The position numbers and the translations under genes were made by a program. A stretch of DNA of 64,000 bases, taken from NCBI RefSeq assembly GCF_001514205.1, contig NZ_KQ948773.1:1-64000 (forward strand), in the 5' to 3' direction. Each line of letters begins with the position of its first letter. Position 1 is the first letter of the stretch. A model generated the notes under the pieces. That model searched no databases. It saw only the letters and a program-made list of their open reading frames with translations, and was not told the origin of the DNA. Origin of the DNA: Streptomyces griseoruber (GTDB lineage: Bacteria > Actinomycetota > Actinomycetes > Streptomycetales > Streptomycetaceae). Below, piece after piece: positions 49,201 through 57,285 of this stretch.

Positions 49201-51300
49201 TCAGGAGGCCGACGGCGTCCAGTCGCCGAGCCAGTCCGCGACCTCCTGGCCGGCGGCCTGGGTGTCGGTCAGCTGCGGGCGGTCGCTGCTCGCGGCCCCC
49301 GAGCCGGCGCCGGTGTTCCTGTACTCGGCGAAGCGGTCGTCCTTCCAGGAGAAGCCGCCCATGTCGGACCAGGGGGTCGACTTGATCGCCGCGCCGAGCG
49401 AGCTGTCGCGGACCGTGGTCTGCGGGTCGACGGTCGTGTCGCCGCCCGGGTGCCAGTTGCGGCCGAGGAAGAAGGAGGCGGAGCTGACGTCCCCGTTGAC
49501 CGTCGAGCGGTTGATCAGGATGCCCTTGCGGCCCGCGGCGGTGCTGGGGGCGGTGACATAGCCGGCGCTCGTGCCGTTCCAGCGCTTCTTCAGCGTGATG
49601 ACGGACTTGTCGACGACGGCCGTGGCCCGGCCGAAGATGAAGTCGACGTTGCCGGTGATGTAGGAGTTGCTGATGTAGACGCGGCCGAGCTTGTCCTTGG
49701 CCGCGGTCTCCATCTCCAGGGTGTCCTGGTCGCCGTTGACGATGACCCCGTCGAGCACGATCCGGTCGGCCTGCGTCAGCAGCGCCACCGCCTGGCCCGC
49801 GATGTCCTGGTGCCTGGACTCGTCGAAGTCGTTGGTGACGGTGAGATTGCGGACCTGGGAGTCGTCCGAGAGGACGGACACGGTCGCGCTGCCCGGGGTG
49901 CCGTACGTCCCCGACCCGTCGGGCTTGGTCATGCCCGCCGCGTTGCCGTAGACGATCGTCGTGTCCTTGCGGCTGCCGCCGCTGCCCTGGAGGGTGACGT
50001 GCGGCTTGTTCGCGGGGACCTTCACGACCTCGCGGTACGTCCCCGGCTTCACGGAGATGACGACCCGGGCGGTGTTGTTCGCGGGTACGGCGTCCACGGC
50101 GGCCTGGACCGTCCGGTACTGCCCGGTGCCGTCGGCGGCGACGGTGATCGTCGTCGTGGCCGCCTTGGTGGTGTCCGTGCTCGTGCCGGTGGCCGTCCCG
50201 AGGGTGCTGCGGGGACCCGCACCGGACTTGAGGAGGGACGGGACGTCGGCCGTCTTGTCCAGGCTGTACGCGTAGTACTTCTTCGGGTCCCAGGCCGCGC
50301 CCGAGCCGCCGCTCTCGTTCTTTCCGGTCGTCCCGGAGAACACGTTGCCGCGCTGGACCAGGGTGGCGGTGGTGTCGCGGACGACGGGGTTGGTCAGCCC
50401 CTGGAAGTACGAGTTCTCCAGGACCATGCTGGTCCGGCCGCGCGCGTAGTTGCCGTACGACGACTTGATCTCGGTGCCCGCCACGTCCTCCAGGAAGTTG
50501 TTGTAGAGGTGCGCGTGGGCGACGTTGTCCGTGGAGGGGTTGCGCTGCTCGGTCTCGCGGATCCAGTTGTGGTGGATGGTGATGTCCGCGGTGACGTTGT
50601 CGGTCCAGCCGATGCCGAAGGCCTTGTTCTCCTGGCTGAGCCTGTTCCAGGAGACCGTCAGATAGGTGGTGTCCTTGCGGCTGTCGATCAGACCGTCGGC
50701 CATGTGCCGGATGTCGTTGTGGTCGATCCACACATGATGGGCGCCGTCCATCTGGATGCCGTCGTAGTCGTGCTCCTTGTCGTTCCAGACGCCCTGGTAC
50801 GCGTCCCGGATCGTCAGATTCCGGATGATCACGTTGTGCACGCCCTGGCCGAGGAAGAAGCCACCGCCGACGATCTGCCCGGACGTCCCGGACCCGATGA
50901 TCGTCTTGTTCGACTGGACCTTGATCTCCTTGCCGACCGGATCCATGGTGATGGTCGCCGCGACGACGATGACGTACGGCTCACCGGCCGTCGCGTACTT
51001 CTCCAGATCGGCGAGGGTCTTCACGGTGACGGTCTTGCCGTCCCGGCCGCCGTACGTCCCGTTCTGGCCCAGCGCGTCGACGGAGGCGAAACCGTCGGCG
51101 GAGGCGGTGGCCCAGGCGGGCGCGGCGGTGGCCGCCGACGCCTTGTGCTGCGCGTCCGCCCCGAAGAGGCCCAGGTCCGTGCCGTACGCGAGGGTGCCGG
51201 CGGCGGTCAGGGCGAGGGGGATGCCTGCGGCGAGTGCGGTCCGGCGCTTGCGGTGCCGGGGCTTGCCCGTGGCCGTGCCCGTGCTTCTGCGCGCGCTCAT
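49201..51300 (-). CDS. Secreted pectate lyase (PL1) - pectinesterase (CE8) fusion
   Basis: A 699-residue exported two-domain enzyme. After an Arg-rich signal segment, residues about 60-330 form a PL1 pectate lyase beta-helix (GVHNVIIRNLTIRD, VWIDHNDI, ITIHHNWI). A linker leads to a CE8 pectinesterase domain (about 345-690) with its catalytic set: Gln in AGQAVALL, Asp in GDQDTLEM, Asp in GNVDFIFGRA and Arg/Trp in LGRNWHPGG. One chain can thus demethylate pectin and cut it. The ATG at 51300 (MSARRSTG) is preferred to the longer frame. Confidence 0.92.
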   Translation of the reverse strand: MSARRSTGTATGKPRHRKRRTALAAGIPLALTAAGTLAYGTDLGLFGADAQHKASAATAAPAWATASADGFASVDALGQNGTYGGRDGKTVTVKTLADLEKYATAGEPYVIVVAATITMDPVGKEIKVQSNKTIIGSGTSGQIVGGGFFLGQGVHNVIIRNLTIRDAYQGVWNDKEHDYDGIQMDGAHHVWIDHNDIRHMADGLIDSRKDTTYLTVSWNRLSQENKAFGIGWTDNVTADITIHHNWIRETEQRNPSTDNVAHAHLYNNFLEDVAGTEIKSSYGNYARGRTSMVLENSYFQGLTNPVVRDTTATLVQRGNVFSGTTGKNESGGSGAAWDPKKYYAYSLDKTADVPSLLKSGAGPRSTLGTATGTSTDTTKAATTTITVAADGTGQYRTVQAAVDAVPANNTARVVISVKPGTYREVVKVPANKPHVTLQGSGGSRKDTTIVYGNAAGMTKPDGSGTYGTPGSATVSVLSDDSQVRNLTVTNDFDESRHQDIAGQAVALLTQADRIVLDGVIVNGDQDTLEMETAAKDKLGRVYISNSYITGNVDFIFGRATAVVDKSVITLKKRWNGTSAGYVTAPSTAAGRKGILINRSTVNGDVSSASFFLGRNWHPGGDTTVDPQTTVRDSSLGAAIKSTPWSDMGGFSWKDDRFAEYRNTGAGSGAASSDRPQLTDTQAAGQEVADWLGDWTPSAS

Positions 51301-51466
51301 ACGATGTTCCGTTCCGTGCGGGGAGTGGGACCGCGGGTATGTCGCCGCACGGAACCCAGAGGTTGCCGGACTCACGGAAATTTCGACGAGGGGTGCTGGA
51401 ACACGATCGGGTGAAGTGGGAACCAAGGCCGGACAAGGTCGACTGCAGTGTGGCTATGGTGGAGCC

Positions 51467-51757
51467 ATGGCAGATCACACGACCATCCAGGTGTCCCGGC
51501 AGGCCCGGGACCACCTTGCCCAGGTCGCCAAGGACCGGGGGATGACTTTGGGGCAGCTTGTCGAGGAACTTGCGGCTCAGCAGCTCACGGCGGAGCAGAT
51601 CGCGGAGCGGGTGGCCGCGACTCGCAAGGTGCTGCGCGAGCGGATGAGCTGCACGCTCACGGACGAGGAGTTCGATCAGGGGCCCAACGTTCTGGCCAAC
51701 GTGTACGCGATGGCCGCCGAGAAGATGCACGCCCTGCGGAATCAGGCCGCAGCATGA
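51467..51757 (+). CDS. VapB-like antitoxin (ribbon-helix-helix type)
   Basis: A 96-residue protein whose N-terminal MADHTTIQVSRQARDHLAQV is a short strand plus helix of ribbon-helix-helix type, followed by DRGMTLGQLVEELAAQ and a helical tail expected to bind the toxin. GGTGGAG precedes the ATG. Its stop overlaps the PIN-domain gene start (ATGA), the usual toxin-antitoxin arrangement. Confidence 0.8.
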   Translation: MADHTTIQVSRQARDHLAQVAKDRGMTLGQLVEELAAQQLTAEQIAERVAATRKVLRERMSCTLTDEEFDQGPNVLANVYAMAAEKMHALRNQAAA

Positions 51758-52152
51758 TCCTTCTCGACACCACCGCGGTGGTGTCGCTTGCCGGGGGACA
51801 TCGCGCGCTCCACCACCTCGCGGAGAATGTGGCGCATACGCCCGGTGACTGGTTGCACATTCCCGCGCTGTGCCTCATGTACGCGGAGTCGCAGGAGAAG
51901 GGCATCGCGAGCGATGTTCTTGCTCTCCCTGGCGTAACGGTGGACCCCCTGACGCAAACAGCGGCAGCCACGGTCGGAGCGATGCACCGGGACGGCTGGG
52001 GCGGCACCGACATCTGCCACACCCTGTACATCGCTACCCCGCACCAGGAGACAGGCGGTATGTCGATCATCCTGACCGGCCGCGAGAACGACTACCCGCC
52101 GGGCATCCTCACCGTCGACATCGACTCCCCGGGCATGCTCGGCTTCCACTGA
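51754..52152 (+). CDS. PIN-domain (VapC-like) toxin
   Basis: A 132-residue PIN-like protein: first acidic residue in MILLDTTAVVSL, then Glu in LCLMYAESQ, Asp in GGTDICHTLYIA and a final acidic cluster in TGRENDYPPG, the spacing expected for an RNA-cleaving VapC. Paired with the upstream antitoxin. The first motif and the A-x-x-A segment are somewhat divergent, so activity is not certain. Confidence 0.75.
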   Translation: MILLDTTAVVSLAGGHRALHHLAENVAHTPGDWLHIPALCLMYAESQEKGIASDVLALPGVTVDPLTQTAAATVGAMHRDGWGGTDICHTLYIATPHQETGGMSIILTGRENDYPPGILTVDIDSPGMLGFH

Positions 52153-52156
52153 GACA

Positions 52157-52191
52157 CGGCGGGACGACCACATGCCGTGGCCGTCCCGCCG
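52157..52191. terminator. Terminator between VapC-like gene and convergent small gene
   Basis: A 10-bp outer stem (52157-52166 with 52182-52191) plus a 4-bp inner CCAC/GTGG stem. It lies between two convergent genes and could serve both strands. Confidence 0.8.
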
Positions 52192-52196
52192 CGCTG

Positions 52197-52496
52197 TCAC
52201 TCGTCGTGGTTGGTGAGGCGCTCACCCCGGCTCACCGCGACGCGGAGGGCGTCCGCCAGGCACTCCGTCGTCCTGCGGAGCGCGAAGCGCAGTGCCCGCT
52301 CCCCGGCCACGGGGTCGGCGAGTACGGCCCTCGCTCCGCCGAGTACCTGTTCTCCCGAATCCAGTTGGGCCGCCTCCATGTCGTCGGCGAGCAGGGAGAG
52401 CCTGCTGGCGTCGCTGTCGGTGCTGAGGTAGCAGGGTTTGCCCTCGGGGGTGGTCCAGGGCAGGAGGCGGAGCCTGCGCTCTTCTGCGGTGTTCAC
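52197..52496 (-). CDS. Small conserved hypothetical protein (99 aa)
   Basis: Starts GTG at 52496, overlapping the TGA of the upstream gene (GTGA). It reads MNTAEERRLRLLPWTTPEGK and later DMEAAQLDSGEQVLGGARAV, a helical acidic protein of a type common near WhiJ-like loci in Streptomyces. Function unknown. The longer frame from 52814 is judged to be a shadow of the neighbouring gene. Confidence 0.65.
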   Translation of the reverse strand: MNTAEERRLRLLPWTTPEGKPCYLSTDSDASRLSLLADDMEAAQLDSGEQVLGGARAVLADPVAGERALRFALRRTTECLADALRVAVSRGERLTNHDE

Positions 52497-52834
52497 GCGG
52501 CGACCTCCCCTCCGTGGATGCGGCGCGGGCCGACGCCGATACCGTGCGCTGCGAGCCAGAGGGCGCGGCGGCGCTGCCGTTGCAGCCTCCGTTCGTGGCG
52601 CTCGTCGGGGGTGAGGAGGTAGGGGCGCACGAGGGGGGTGTCGTACACGAAGGGGCAGGCCGCGTTGTGCGGGCGGTACGGGGGTGGGGGCAACGGCTGG
52701 TTGCCGGCGGCTGGTTGGTCCGGGACCGCTCGGTGGCGCCCCCCGGGCGGGCAGCAGGGCCCGTACGAGCAGGAGCAGTAGCGATTCGATGAATCCGGCG
52801 GTACGTTCGCGCATGTCGGCGCTCCCTCAGGCAA
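52493..52834 (-). CDS. Small conserved hypothetical protein (113 aa)
   Basis: The C-terminal half, VRPYLLTPDERHERRLQRQR followed by RRALWLAAHGIGVGPRRIHG, matches a conserved Streptomyces family of unknown role. The N-terminus is Cys/Pro-rich and its start is uncertain: the only upstream start is a TTG at 52834; a GTG near VYDTPLV would give a shorter protein. It is coupled to the 99-residue gene downstream and divergent from the XRE regulator at 53002. Confidence 0.55.
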   Translation of the reverse strand: MPEGAPTCANVPPDSSNRYCSCSYGPCCPPGGRHRAVPDQPAAGNQPLPPPPYRPHNAACPFVYDTPLVRPYLLTPDERHERRLQRQRRRALWLAAHGIGVGPRRIHGGEVAA

Positions 52835-53001
52835 GCGTCGGCCACGCCCCCGGACCGAGCAGCATCGGTCGCGGGGGTTTGTCGTGGCAGGGGTGGTGAC
52901 GAGCGGTGATTACCGTTCGTGACCTGATCGTCACAGGTGCGGCGTGCGCTGCGGAAGAGGTTCGGTGTTGTCTGGAGCGCCAGGCAACGGGGAGGGGTGA
53001 C

Positions 53002-53835
53002 GTGGGCGAATCGAATGAGGGGGAACGGGAGTCGGGGCGGGCGGCACTGGGCCGAACGCTGAAGTTGCTCAGGGAGAAGGCGGGGAAGTCACTGGGGCAG
53101 CTTGCCGACGACACCGGGTACGACAAGAGCTATCTGAGCCGGCTGGAGTCCGGTGTCCGGCTGTCCAAAATGACGGTCATGGAGGACCTGGACAGCTATC
53201 ACGGCTCCGGTGACCTGCTGGTTCGCCTGTGGCGTGACGCGCGTAAGGAGGTCGTCAAGGACAAGTACAAGAAGTTCATGGAACTGGAAGCGACGGCGCG
53301 GGTCATGTGGATGTTCCAACTGCGGGTGCCGGGCCTGTTGCAGACCGAGGACTATGCACGTGCGGTGTTGTCAGGGTTGTCTGGAGCTCGGACAACAGCT
53401 GGCAACGGCGAGGAAGTCGAAGAGCAGGTCGCGTTGCGCATGGGCCGCCAGGAGTTGCTGTACCGCGAACCGGCGCCGATTGTCCGCGTGATCCTGGATG
53501 AGGGGGCACTGCGGCGCCCGGTTCCCCACGCCAAGGTATGGGCAGACCAGTTGTCCCACCTGGTGAAGGCAGCGGAACTGCCGTCGGTAGCAATTCAGGT
53601 GCTGCCGTTCGCCGCCGGAGTGCACGACCTCATGGACAGCCATCTCTGGCTGTTGTGGCAGCGAGTAGGAGAACCCGTTGCCTACGTGGAAGGCAACGGC
53701 ATCGGTGAGTTGTTCGACGATCCGGACAGGGTTTTGGCTTTTCGCCTGTCCTACGATCTGGTCAGGGAAGCGGCTCTGACTCCGGCGGAGTCGACGGCGT
53801 TCATCAAACGCCTTCTGGAGGAGCACAGATCATGA
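53002..53835 (+). CDS. XRE/DUF5753 transcriptional regulator, WhiJ-like
   Basis: A 277-residue regulator with an XRE helix-turn-helix (LREKAGKSLGQLADDTGYDK, SYLSRLESGVRLS) and a DUF5753 domain (LRVPGLLQTEDYARAVLSGL, VAIQVLPFAAGVHDLMDS). GGAGGGG precedes the GTG at 53002. It is followed without gaps by two DUF397 genes. Only about 25-30% resemblance by eye to the regulator at 13.9-14.8 kb, so the two loci are not a recent duplication. Confidence 0.92.
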   Translation: MGESNEGERESGRAALGRTLKLLREKAGKSLGQLADDTGYDKSYLSRLESGVRLSKMTVMEDLDSYHGSGDLLVRLWRDARKEVVKDKYKKFMELEATARVMWMFQLRVPGLLQTEDYARAVLSGLSGARTTAGNGEEVEEQVALRMGRQELLYREPAPIVRVILDEGALRRPVPHAKVWADQLSHLVKAAELPSVAIQVLPFAAGVHDLMDSHLWLLWQRVGEPVAYVEGNGIGELFDDPDRVLAFRLSYDLVREAALTPAESTAFIKRLLEEHRS

Positions 53836-54032
53836 ACCGAACCCCCGACCTGACCTCCGCGGTGTGGCGCAAGTCGTCCTACAGCGACGGGGGCGGCACG
53901 AACTGCGTCGAGGTCGCCGACGGCTACCCCGGCATAGTCCCCGTTCGCGACAGCAAGACCCCGACGGCCGCTCCGATCGTCTTCGCTGCTGCTTCCTGGG
54001 CGGAGTTCCTGCAGGGGATCAAGGGATCATGA
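53832..54032 (+). CDS. DUF397 protein
   Basis: A 66-residue DUF397 protein with the full family pattern: VWRKSSYSDGGGTNCVEVAD, PGIVPVRDSK and WAEFLQGIKG. Its ATG overlaps the regulator stop and its stop overlaps the next ATG, so three genes are coupled. Confidence 0.9.
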   Translation: MNRTPDLTSAVWRKSSYSDGGGTNCVEVADGYPGIVPVRDSKTPTAAPIVFAAASWAEFLQGIKGS

Positions 54033-54247
54033 ACCATGCCCCCGATCTCGGCACCGCCGTCTGGCGCAAGTCGAGTTACAGCGAAGGGGGAGCCAACGAC
54101 TGCGTCGAGGTCGCCGACGGCTACCCGGGCATAGTCCCCGTCCGCGACAGCAAGGCTTCGGCGGCCCGTCCGCTGGTCTTCCCGGCCACGCCCTTGGCAG
54201 ATGAACTGGCGGCTCGATGCCCTCACTGCCTTCGACGCACTGCCTGA
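54029..54247 (+). CDS. DUF397 protein with altered C-terminus
   Basis: A 72-residue copy of DUF397: the first 50 residues (AVWRKSSYSEGGANDCVEVA, PGIVPVRDSK, PLVFPAT) nearly repeat its neighbour, but the expected W-x-x-F-x-x-G-x-K ending is replaced by LADELAARCPHCLRRTA. It looks like a tandem duplicate whose end was swapped by a rearrangement; debris follows. Confidence 0.8.
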   Translation: MNHAPDLGTAVWRKSSYSEGGANDCVEVADGYPGIVPVRDSKASAARPLVFPATPLADELAARCPHCLRRTA

Positions 54248-54309
54248 CCGCGTTCGTGAGATCGTCCTCGAAGCCCGTGGCGAGGTGGCGTCCCGCCGAG
54301 TGGTGTAGC
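54199..54309 (+). pseudogene. Possible gene remnant after the DUF397 pair
   Basis: A short frame MNWRLDALTAFDALPDRVRE... ending ARGEVASRRVV overlaps the altered end of the DUF397 gene in another frame. It may be the stub of a lost small gene. No ribosome-binding site or family match. Confidence 0.3.
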
Positions 54310-54489
54310 CGATCAAGCTGGTGGAATCCGCAGGTCGCGGCCCGAATCGCCCTCGCTGGAGGCTCTGTTGGGGCTCGCCGCGCCAGTACCAGCGGCGATC
54401 GCACGACGGACCTCAGCGGCACGTAGCGGACGGCTCCGAAGCGGAGACAACGGACCGTGATCGCCTACACCACGAAGCGGGACACAACC
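54284..54489. repeat. Imperfect inverted repeat flanking the debris region
   Basis: The 32 bases 54458-54489 match the reverse complement of 54284-54315 at 26 positions. Both copies begin the phrase Met-Ile-Gly/Ala-Tyr-Thr-Thr-Lys/Arg-Arg-Asp when translated outward, suggesting two copies of one gene start in opposite orientation. Confidence 0.6.
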
Positions 54490-54741
54490 CGTGGCGAACT
54501 GGTCACAGCGAAGGACCCGTACTTCCGAGGCATCGAAACCGATACGTACCTGCCGGACGGCATGTGGGTCGAGCCGGCACGGTTCAGCCGGCCAAAGAGG
54601 CCTCGCGTGTGCTACTTCGACCAGGGAAACGGTTGGCTTACCCATACCTTCGTGCCGCGCGCAGAAGATCCGCAGATCACCGTGGAACAGGGTTTCTGGC
54701 AGGAGTACGAACCTCCTACGGTGCCTCCGGCGGAGCTGTAG
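54457..54741 (+). CDS. Hypothetical protein (94 aa)
   Basis: A GTG-started frame, MIAYTTKRDTTRGELVTAKD, with aromatic-rich RPRVCYFDQGNGWLTHTFVP at the centre. The composition looks like a real protein, but I recognise no family. The 3' end overlaps the convergent histidine kinase gene by 26 bases. It lies in the debris after the second WhiJ-type locus. Confidence 0.45.
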   Translation: MIAYTTKRDTTRGELVTAKDPYFRGIETDTYLPDGMWVEPARFSRPKRPRVCYFDQGNGWLTHTFVPRAEDPQITVEQGFWQEYEPPTVPPAEL

Positions 54742-56206
54742 GCGCCCCCGGCAGGCGGACCGTCGCCACCGTGCCGCCGCCGTGGGCGCGGGCCAGGTTC
54801 ACCTGGCCGCCCGCCTGTTCCACCGTACGGGCCACGATGGACAGGCCGAGGCCGGAGCCGGGGAGGGCGCGGGCGCTGGGGGAGCGCCAGAAGCGGTCGA
54901 AGACGTGCGGGAGTTCGTCCTCGGGGATACCGGGGCCGTGGTCGCGGACGGTCAGGACGCCGTTCGTCAGCTGGACGTCGATCGTGCCGCCCTCGGGGCT
55001 GAACTTCACCGCGTTGTCCAGGATGTTGACGACCGCGCGCTCCAGGGCGGCGGGCTCCGCCCGGGTGAACCAGGGCTCCAGGTGGGCGTTGATCGTCAGC
55101 TCTGGTCCGCGCAGCCGGGCCCGGCGCAGGGCAGCCTGGACCGTGTCCTCCAGGTCGACCACCTGGACGCGTTCGCCGCGCTGGCCCTCCGAGCGGGAGA
55201 GCTCCTGGAGGTCGCCGATGAGCGAGGCCAGCTCCGTCATCTGCGCCTTCACCGAGGCGAGGAGGGCCTTGCGGTCGGCGGCCGGGATGGGGCGGCCGGT
55301 CTCCTCGCTGCGGGTGAGCAGCTCGATGTTGGTGCGGAGGGAGGTGAGGGGGGTGCGGAGTTCATGACCGGCGTCCGCGATCAGCTGCTGCTGGAGCTCG
55401 CGGGAGTTGGCGAGGGAGGCGGTCATCGAGTTGAAGGAGCGGGAGAGGCGGGCGATCTCGTCGTCGCTCTCGTCCTTCACCGGGATACGAATGCCCAGGT
55501 CCTCGGTGCGAGCGACGTGCTCGACCGCCTCGGTGAGCTTGTCGACGGGGCGGAGACCGGCTCGGGCGACGGCGAGACCTGCGGCACCAGCGCCGATGAC
55601 TCCGATGCCGGAGACGAGAAGGAGGATGAGGGCGAGTTCGTTGAGAGTGGACTGGGTGTTCTTGAGGGGCACCGCGATGAGGAGTGCGGTGTCGGGGTAG
55701 AGCTGCGGCGGGCTGCCCATGCCCTGGCTGACCACGAGGGGGACGGTGAGCACCCGTACGGCGTTGCCGTCCGTGTCGGTGCCGTTGCGGATGAACCCGC
55801 TGTCGATTGCGCTCTTGCTGCTGTTCGCGTTCTTGATGACGTTCTTGTCGGAGCCGACGACCTTGACGGTGCCTGCCGAGTCCGAGGAGACGCAGGGGGT
55901 GCCGTCCGCCTTGACCAGCTGAAGGTAGACGTTCTGGGCCCGCAGGCCGTTGAAGCCCGTCTGGTTGGTCTGGTCGGTTGGGACGGTCTGGGGGCAGGCC
56001 TCGAGCAACTGCACGACCTGGCTGTAGCGCTGCGGCTGCGACATCTTCTCCAGGTCCGCGTTGACCTGTTTGTACAACTGCTTCTGCACGATGAACCAAC
56101 ACGTCACCGACACCGCCGCCACCGCGAACGCCACAGCGGCAGCGACCAGCATCGACAGCCGAGCCCGGATCGGCAGTGTCCGGAAGCGGCGGACCAGCTT
56201 GTTCAC
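54716..56206 (-). CDS. Sensor histidine kinase, MprB-like
   Basis: A 496-residue kinase: helix 1 (about 18-40), extracytoplasmic sensor (about 41-185), helix 2 (about 189-213), HAMP, phospho-accepting His281 in [15 protein letters not shown] box [15 protein letters not shown]1 DHGPGIP and G2 GSGLGLSIV. It should phosphorylate the regulator whose gene it overlaps by four bases. Together with the adjacent HtrA-like protease this resembles the mycobacterial mprAB-pepD envelope-stress locus. Confidence 0.93.
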   Translation of the reverse strand: MNKLVRRFRTLPIRARLSMLVAAAVAFAVAAVSVTCWFIVQKQLYKQVNADLEKMSQPQRYSQVVQLLEACPQTVPTDQTNQTGFNGLRAQNVYLQLVKADGTPCVSSDSAGTVKVVGSDKNVIKNANSSKSAIDSGFIRNGTDTDGNAVRVLTVPLVVSQGMGSPPQLYPDTALLIAVPLKNTQSTLNELALILLLVSGIGVIGAGAAGLAVARAGLRPVDKLTEAVEHVARTEDLGIRIPVKDESDDEIARLSRSFNSMTASLANSRELQQQLIADAGHELRTPLTSLRTNIELLTRSEETGRPIPAADRKALLASVKAQMTELASLIGDLQELSRSEGQRGERVQVVDLEDTVQAALRRARLRGPELTINAHLEPWFTRAEPAALERAVVNILDNAVKFSPEGGTIDVQLTNGVLTVRDHGPGIPEDELPHVFDRFWRSPSARALPGSGLGLSIVARTVEQAGGQVNLARAHGGGTVATVRLPGAPTAPPEAP

Positions 56207-56940
56207 TCCGCGCCGCCCTGGCGCAGCACGTACCCCACACCCCGCACGGTGTGCACGAGGCGCGGTTCGCCGGCCGCCTCGGTCTTGCGGCGCAGATACA
56301 TCACGTACACGTCCAGGGAGTTGGAGGACGGCTCGAAGTCGAAGCCCCAGACCGCCTTCAGGATCTGCTCACGCGTGAGGACCTGGCGCGGGTGTGCCAT
56401 GAACATCTCCAGGAGGGTGAACTCCGTGCGGGTCAGTTCGACGGGCCGGCCGGCCCGGGTGACCTCGCGGGTCGCGAGGTCCATGCGCAGGTCGGCGAAG
56501 GTGAGCGCCTCGTCCTCCTCCACGGCGGCCGCGCCGGCCGCCGCCGCGTAGGAACTGCGCCGCAGCAGCGCGCGGACCCGGGCGAACAGCTCGTCCAGTT
56601 CGAACGGCTTGACCAGGTAGTCGTCGGCGCCCGCGTCGAGCCCGGTGACCCGGTCGCCGACCGTGTCGCGGGCCGTGAGCATGAGGATGGGGGTCGTGTC
56701 GCCCGCGCCCCGGATGCGGCGCGCGGCCGTCAGGCCGTCCATGCGGGGCATCTGGATGTCGAGGACGACCAGGTCGGGGCGGTAGGCCGTGGCCTTCTCC
56801 AAGGCGTCGGCGCCGTCGACGGCGACCTCCGTGTCGTAGCCCTCGAAGGCGAGGCTGCGCTGGAGTGCTTCCCGCACCGCCGGCTCGTCGTCGACGATCA
56901 GGATGCGCTGGGTGTCACGGTCGCCTTCGGCGGGGCTCAT
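56203..56940 (-). CDS. OmpR-family response regulator, MprA-like
   Basis: A 245-residue regulator with receiver Asp61 ([13 protein letters not shown]), Lys in [10 protein letters not shown] and a winged helix ending in [18 protein letters not shown]. First gene of the regulator-kinase operon (ATGA overlap). Likely controls the nearby protease, given repeated 11-bp elements before that gene. Confidence 0.94.
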   Translation of the reverse strand: MSPAEGDRDTQRILIVDDEPAVREALQRSLAFEGYDTEVAVDGADALEKATAYRPDLVVLDIQMPRMDGLTAARRIRGAGDTTPILMLTARDTVGDRVTGLDAGADDYLVKPFELDELFARVRALLRRSSYAAAAGAAAVEEDEALTFADLRMDLATREVTRAGRPVELTRTEFTLLEMFMAHPRQVLTREQILKAVWGFDFEPSSNSLDVYVMYLRRKTEAAGEPRLVHTVRGVGYVLRQGGAE

Positions 56941-57037
56941 GGGCGTGGATCCTCGGGTGCGGTGGGACGGACGGGGGACGAGACCTTCAGCCTCGCATGC
57001 TTCCCGGTCCGTTCGTAGAGAGAGGGGCTGCGGGAGA

Positions 57038-57253
57038 TCAGCCGCGCATCGCCGTGAGACGGTTCAGCGGGACCTTGCGGCGGTGCGGGCGGGTGGCGGG
57101 GGTGCGCAGGCCCATCAGCTGCGGCGCCGCCACCTCCGGGGCCCGCACGACCAGCTGCTTCACCGGCTCGTGCAGCTCGTACGCCACGTCGAGGGCCAGG
57201 GCGAGGTCGGCCGCGCCGACGCCGGTCACCGTGTGCGAAACCTGCTTGATCAT
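57038..57253 (-). CDS. Small conserved protein downstream of the HtrA-like protease (71 aa)
   Basis: Starts ATG at 57253 with GGGAG seven bases upstream and reads [20 protein letters not shown]..., ending [14 protein letters not shown]. It follows the protease gene by 32 bases on the same strand and precedes the regulator gene, so it may be part of the same stress operon. No family recognised; no membrane helix. Confidence 0.6.
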   Translation of the reverse strand: MIKQVSHTVTGVGAADLALALDVAYELHEPVKQLVVRAPEVAAPQLMGLRTPATRPHRRKVPLNRLTAMRG

Positions 57254-57285
57254 GACGTACTCCCTGAGTGACGAGGAAAGGTCGT

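Noticed and set aside
52197-52814. A 205-codon frame read as one protein
   Set aside because: Its first half is Arg/Pro-rich and overlaps a conserved protein in another frame; only the last 99 codons (GTG 52496) look real, although the ATG at 52814 has a good Shine-Dalgarno.
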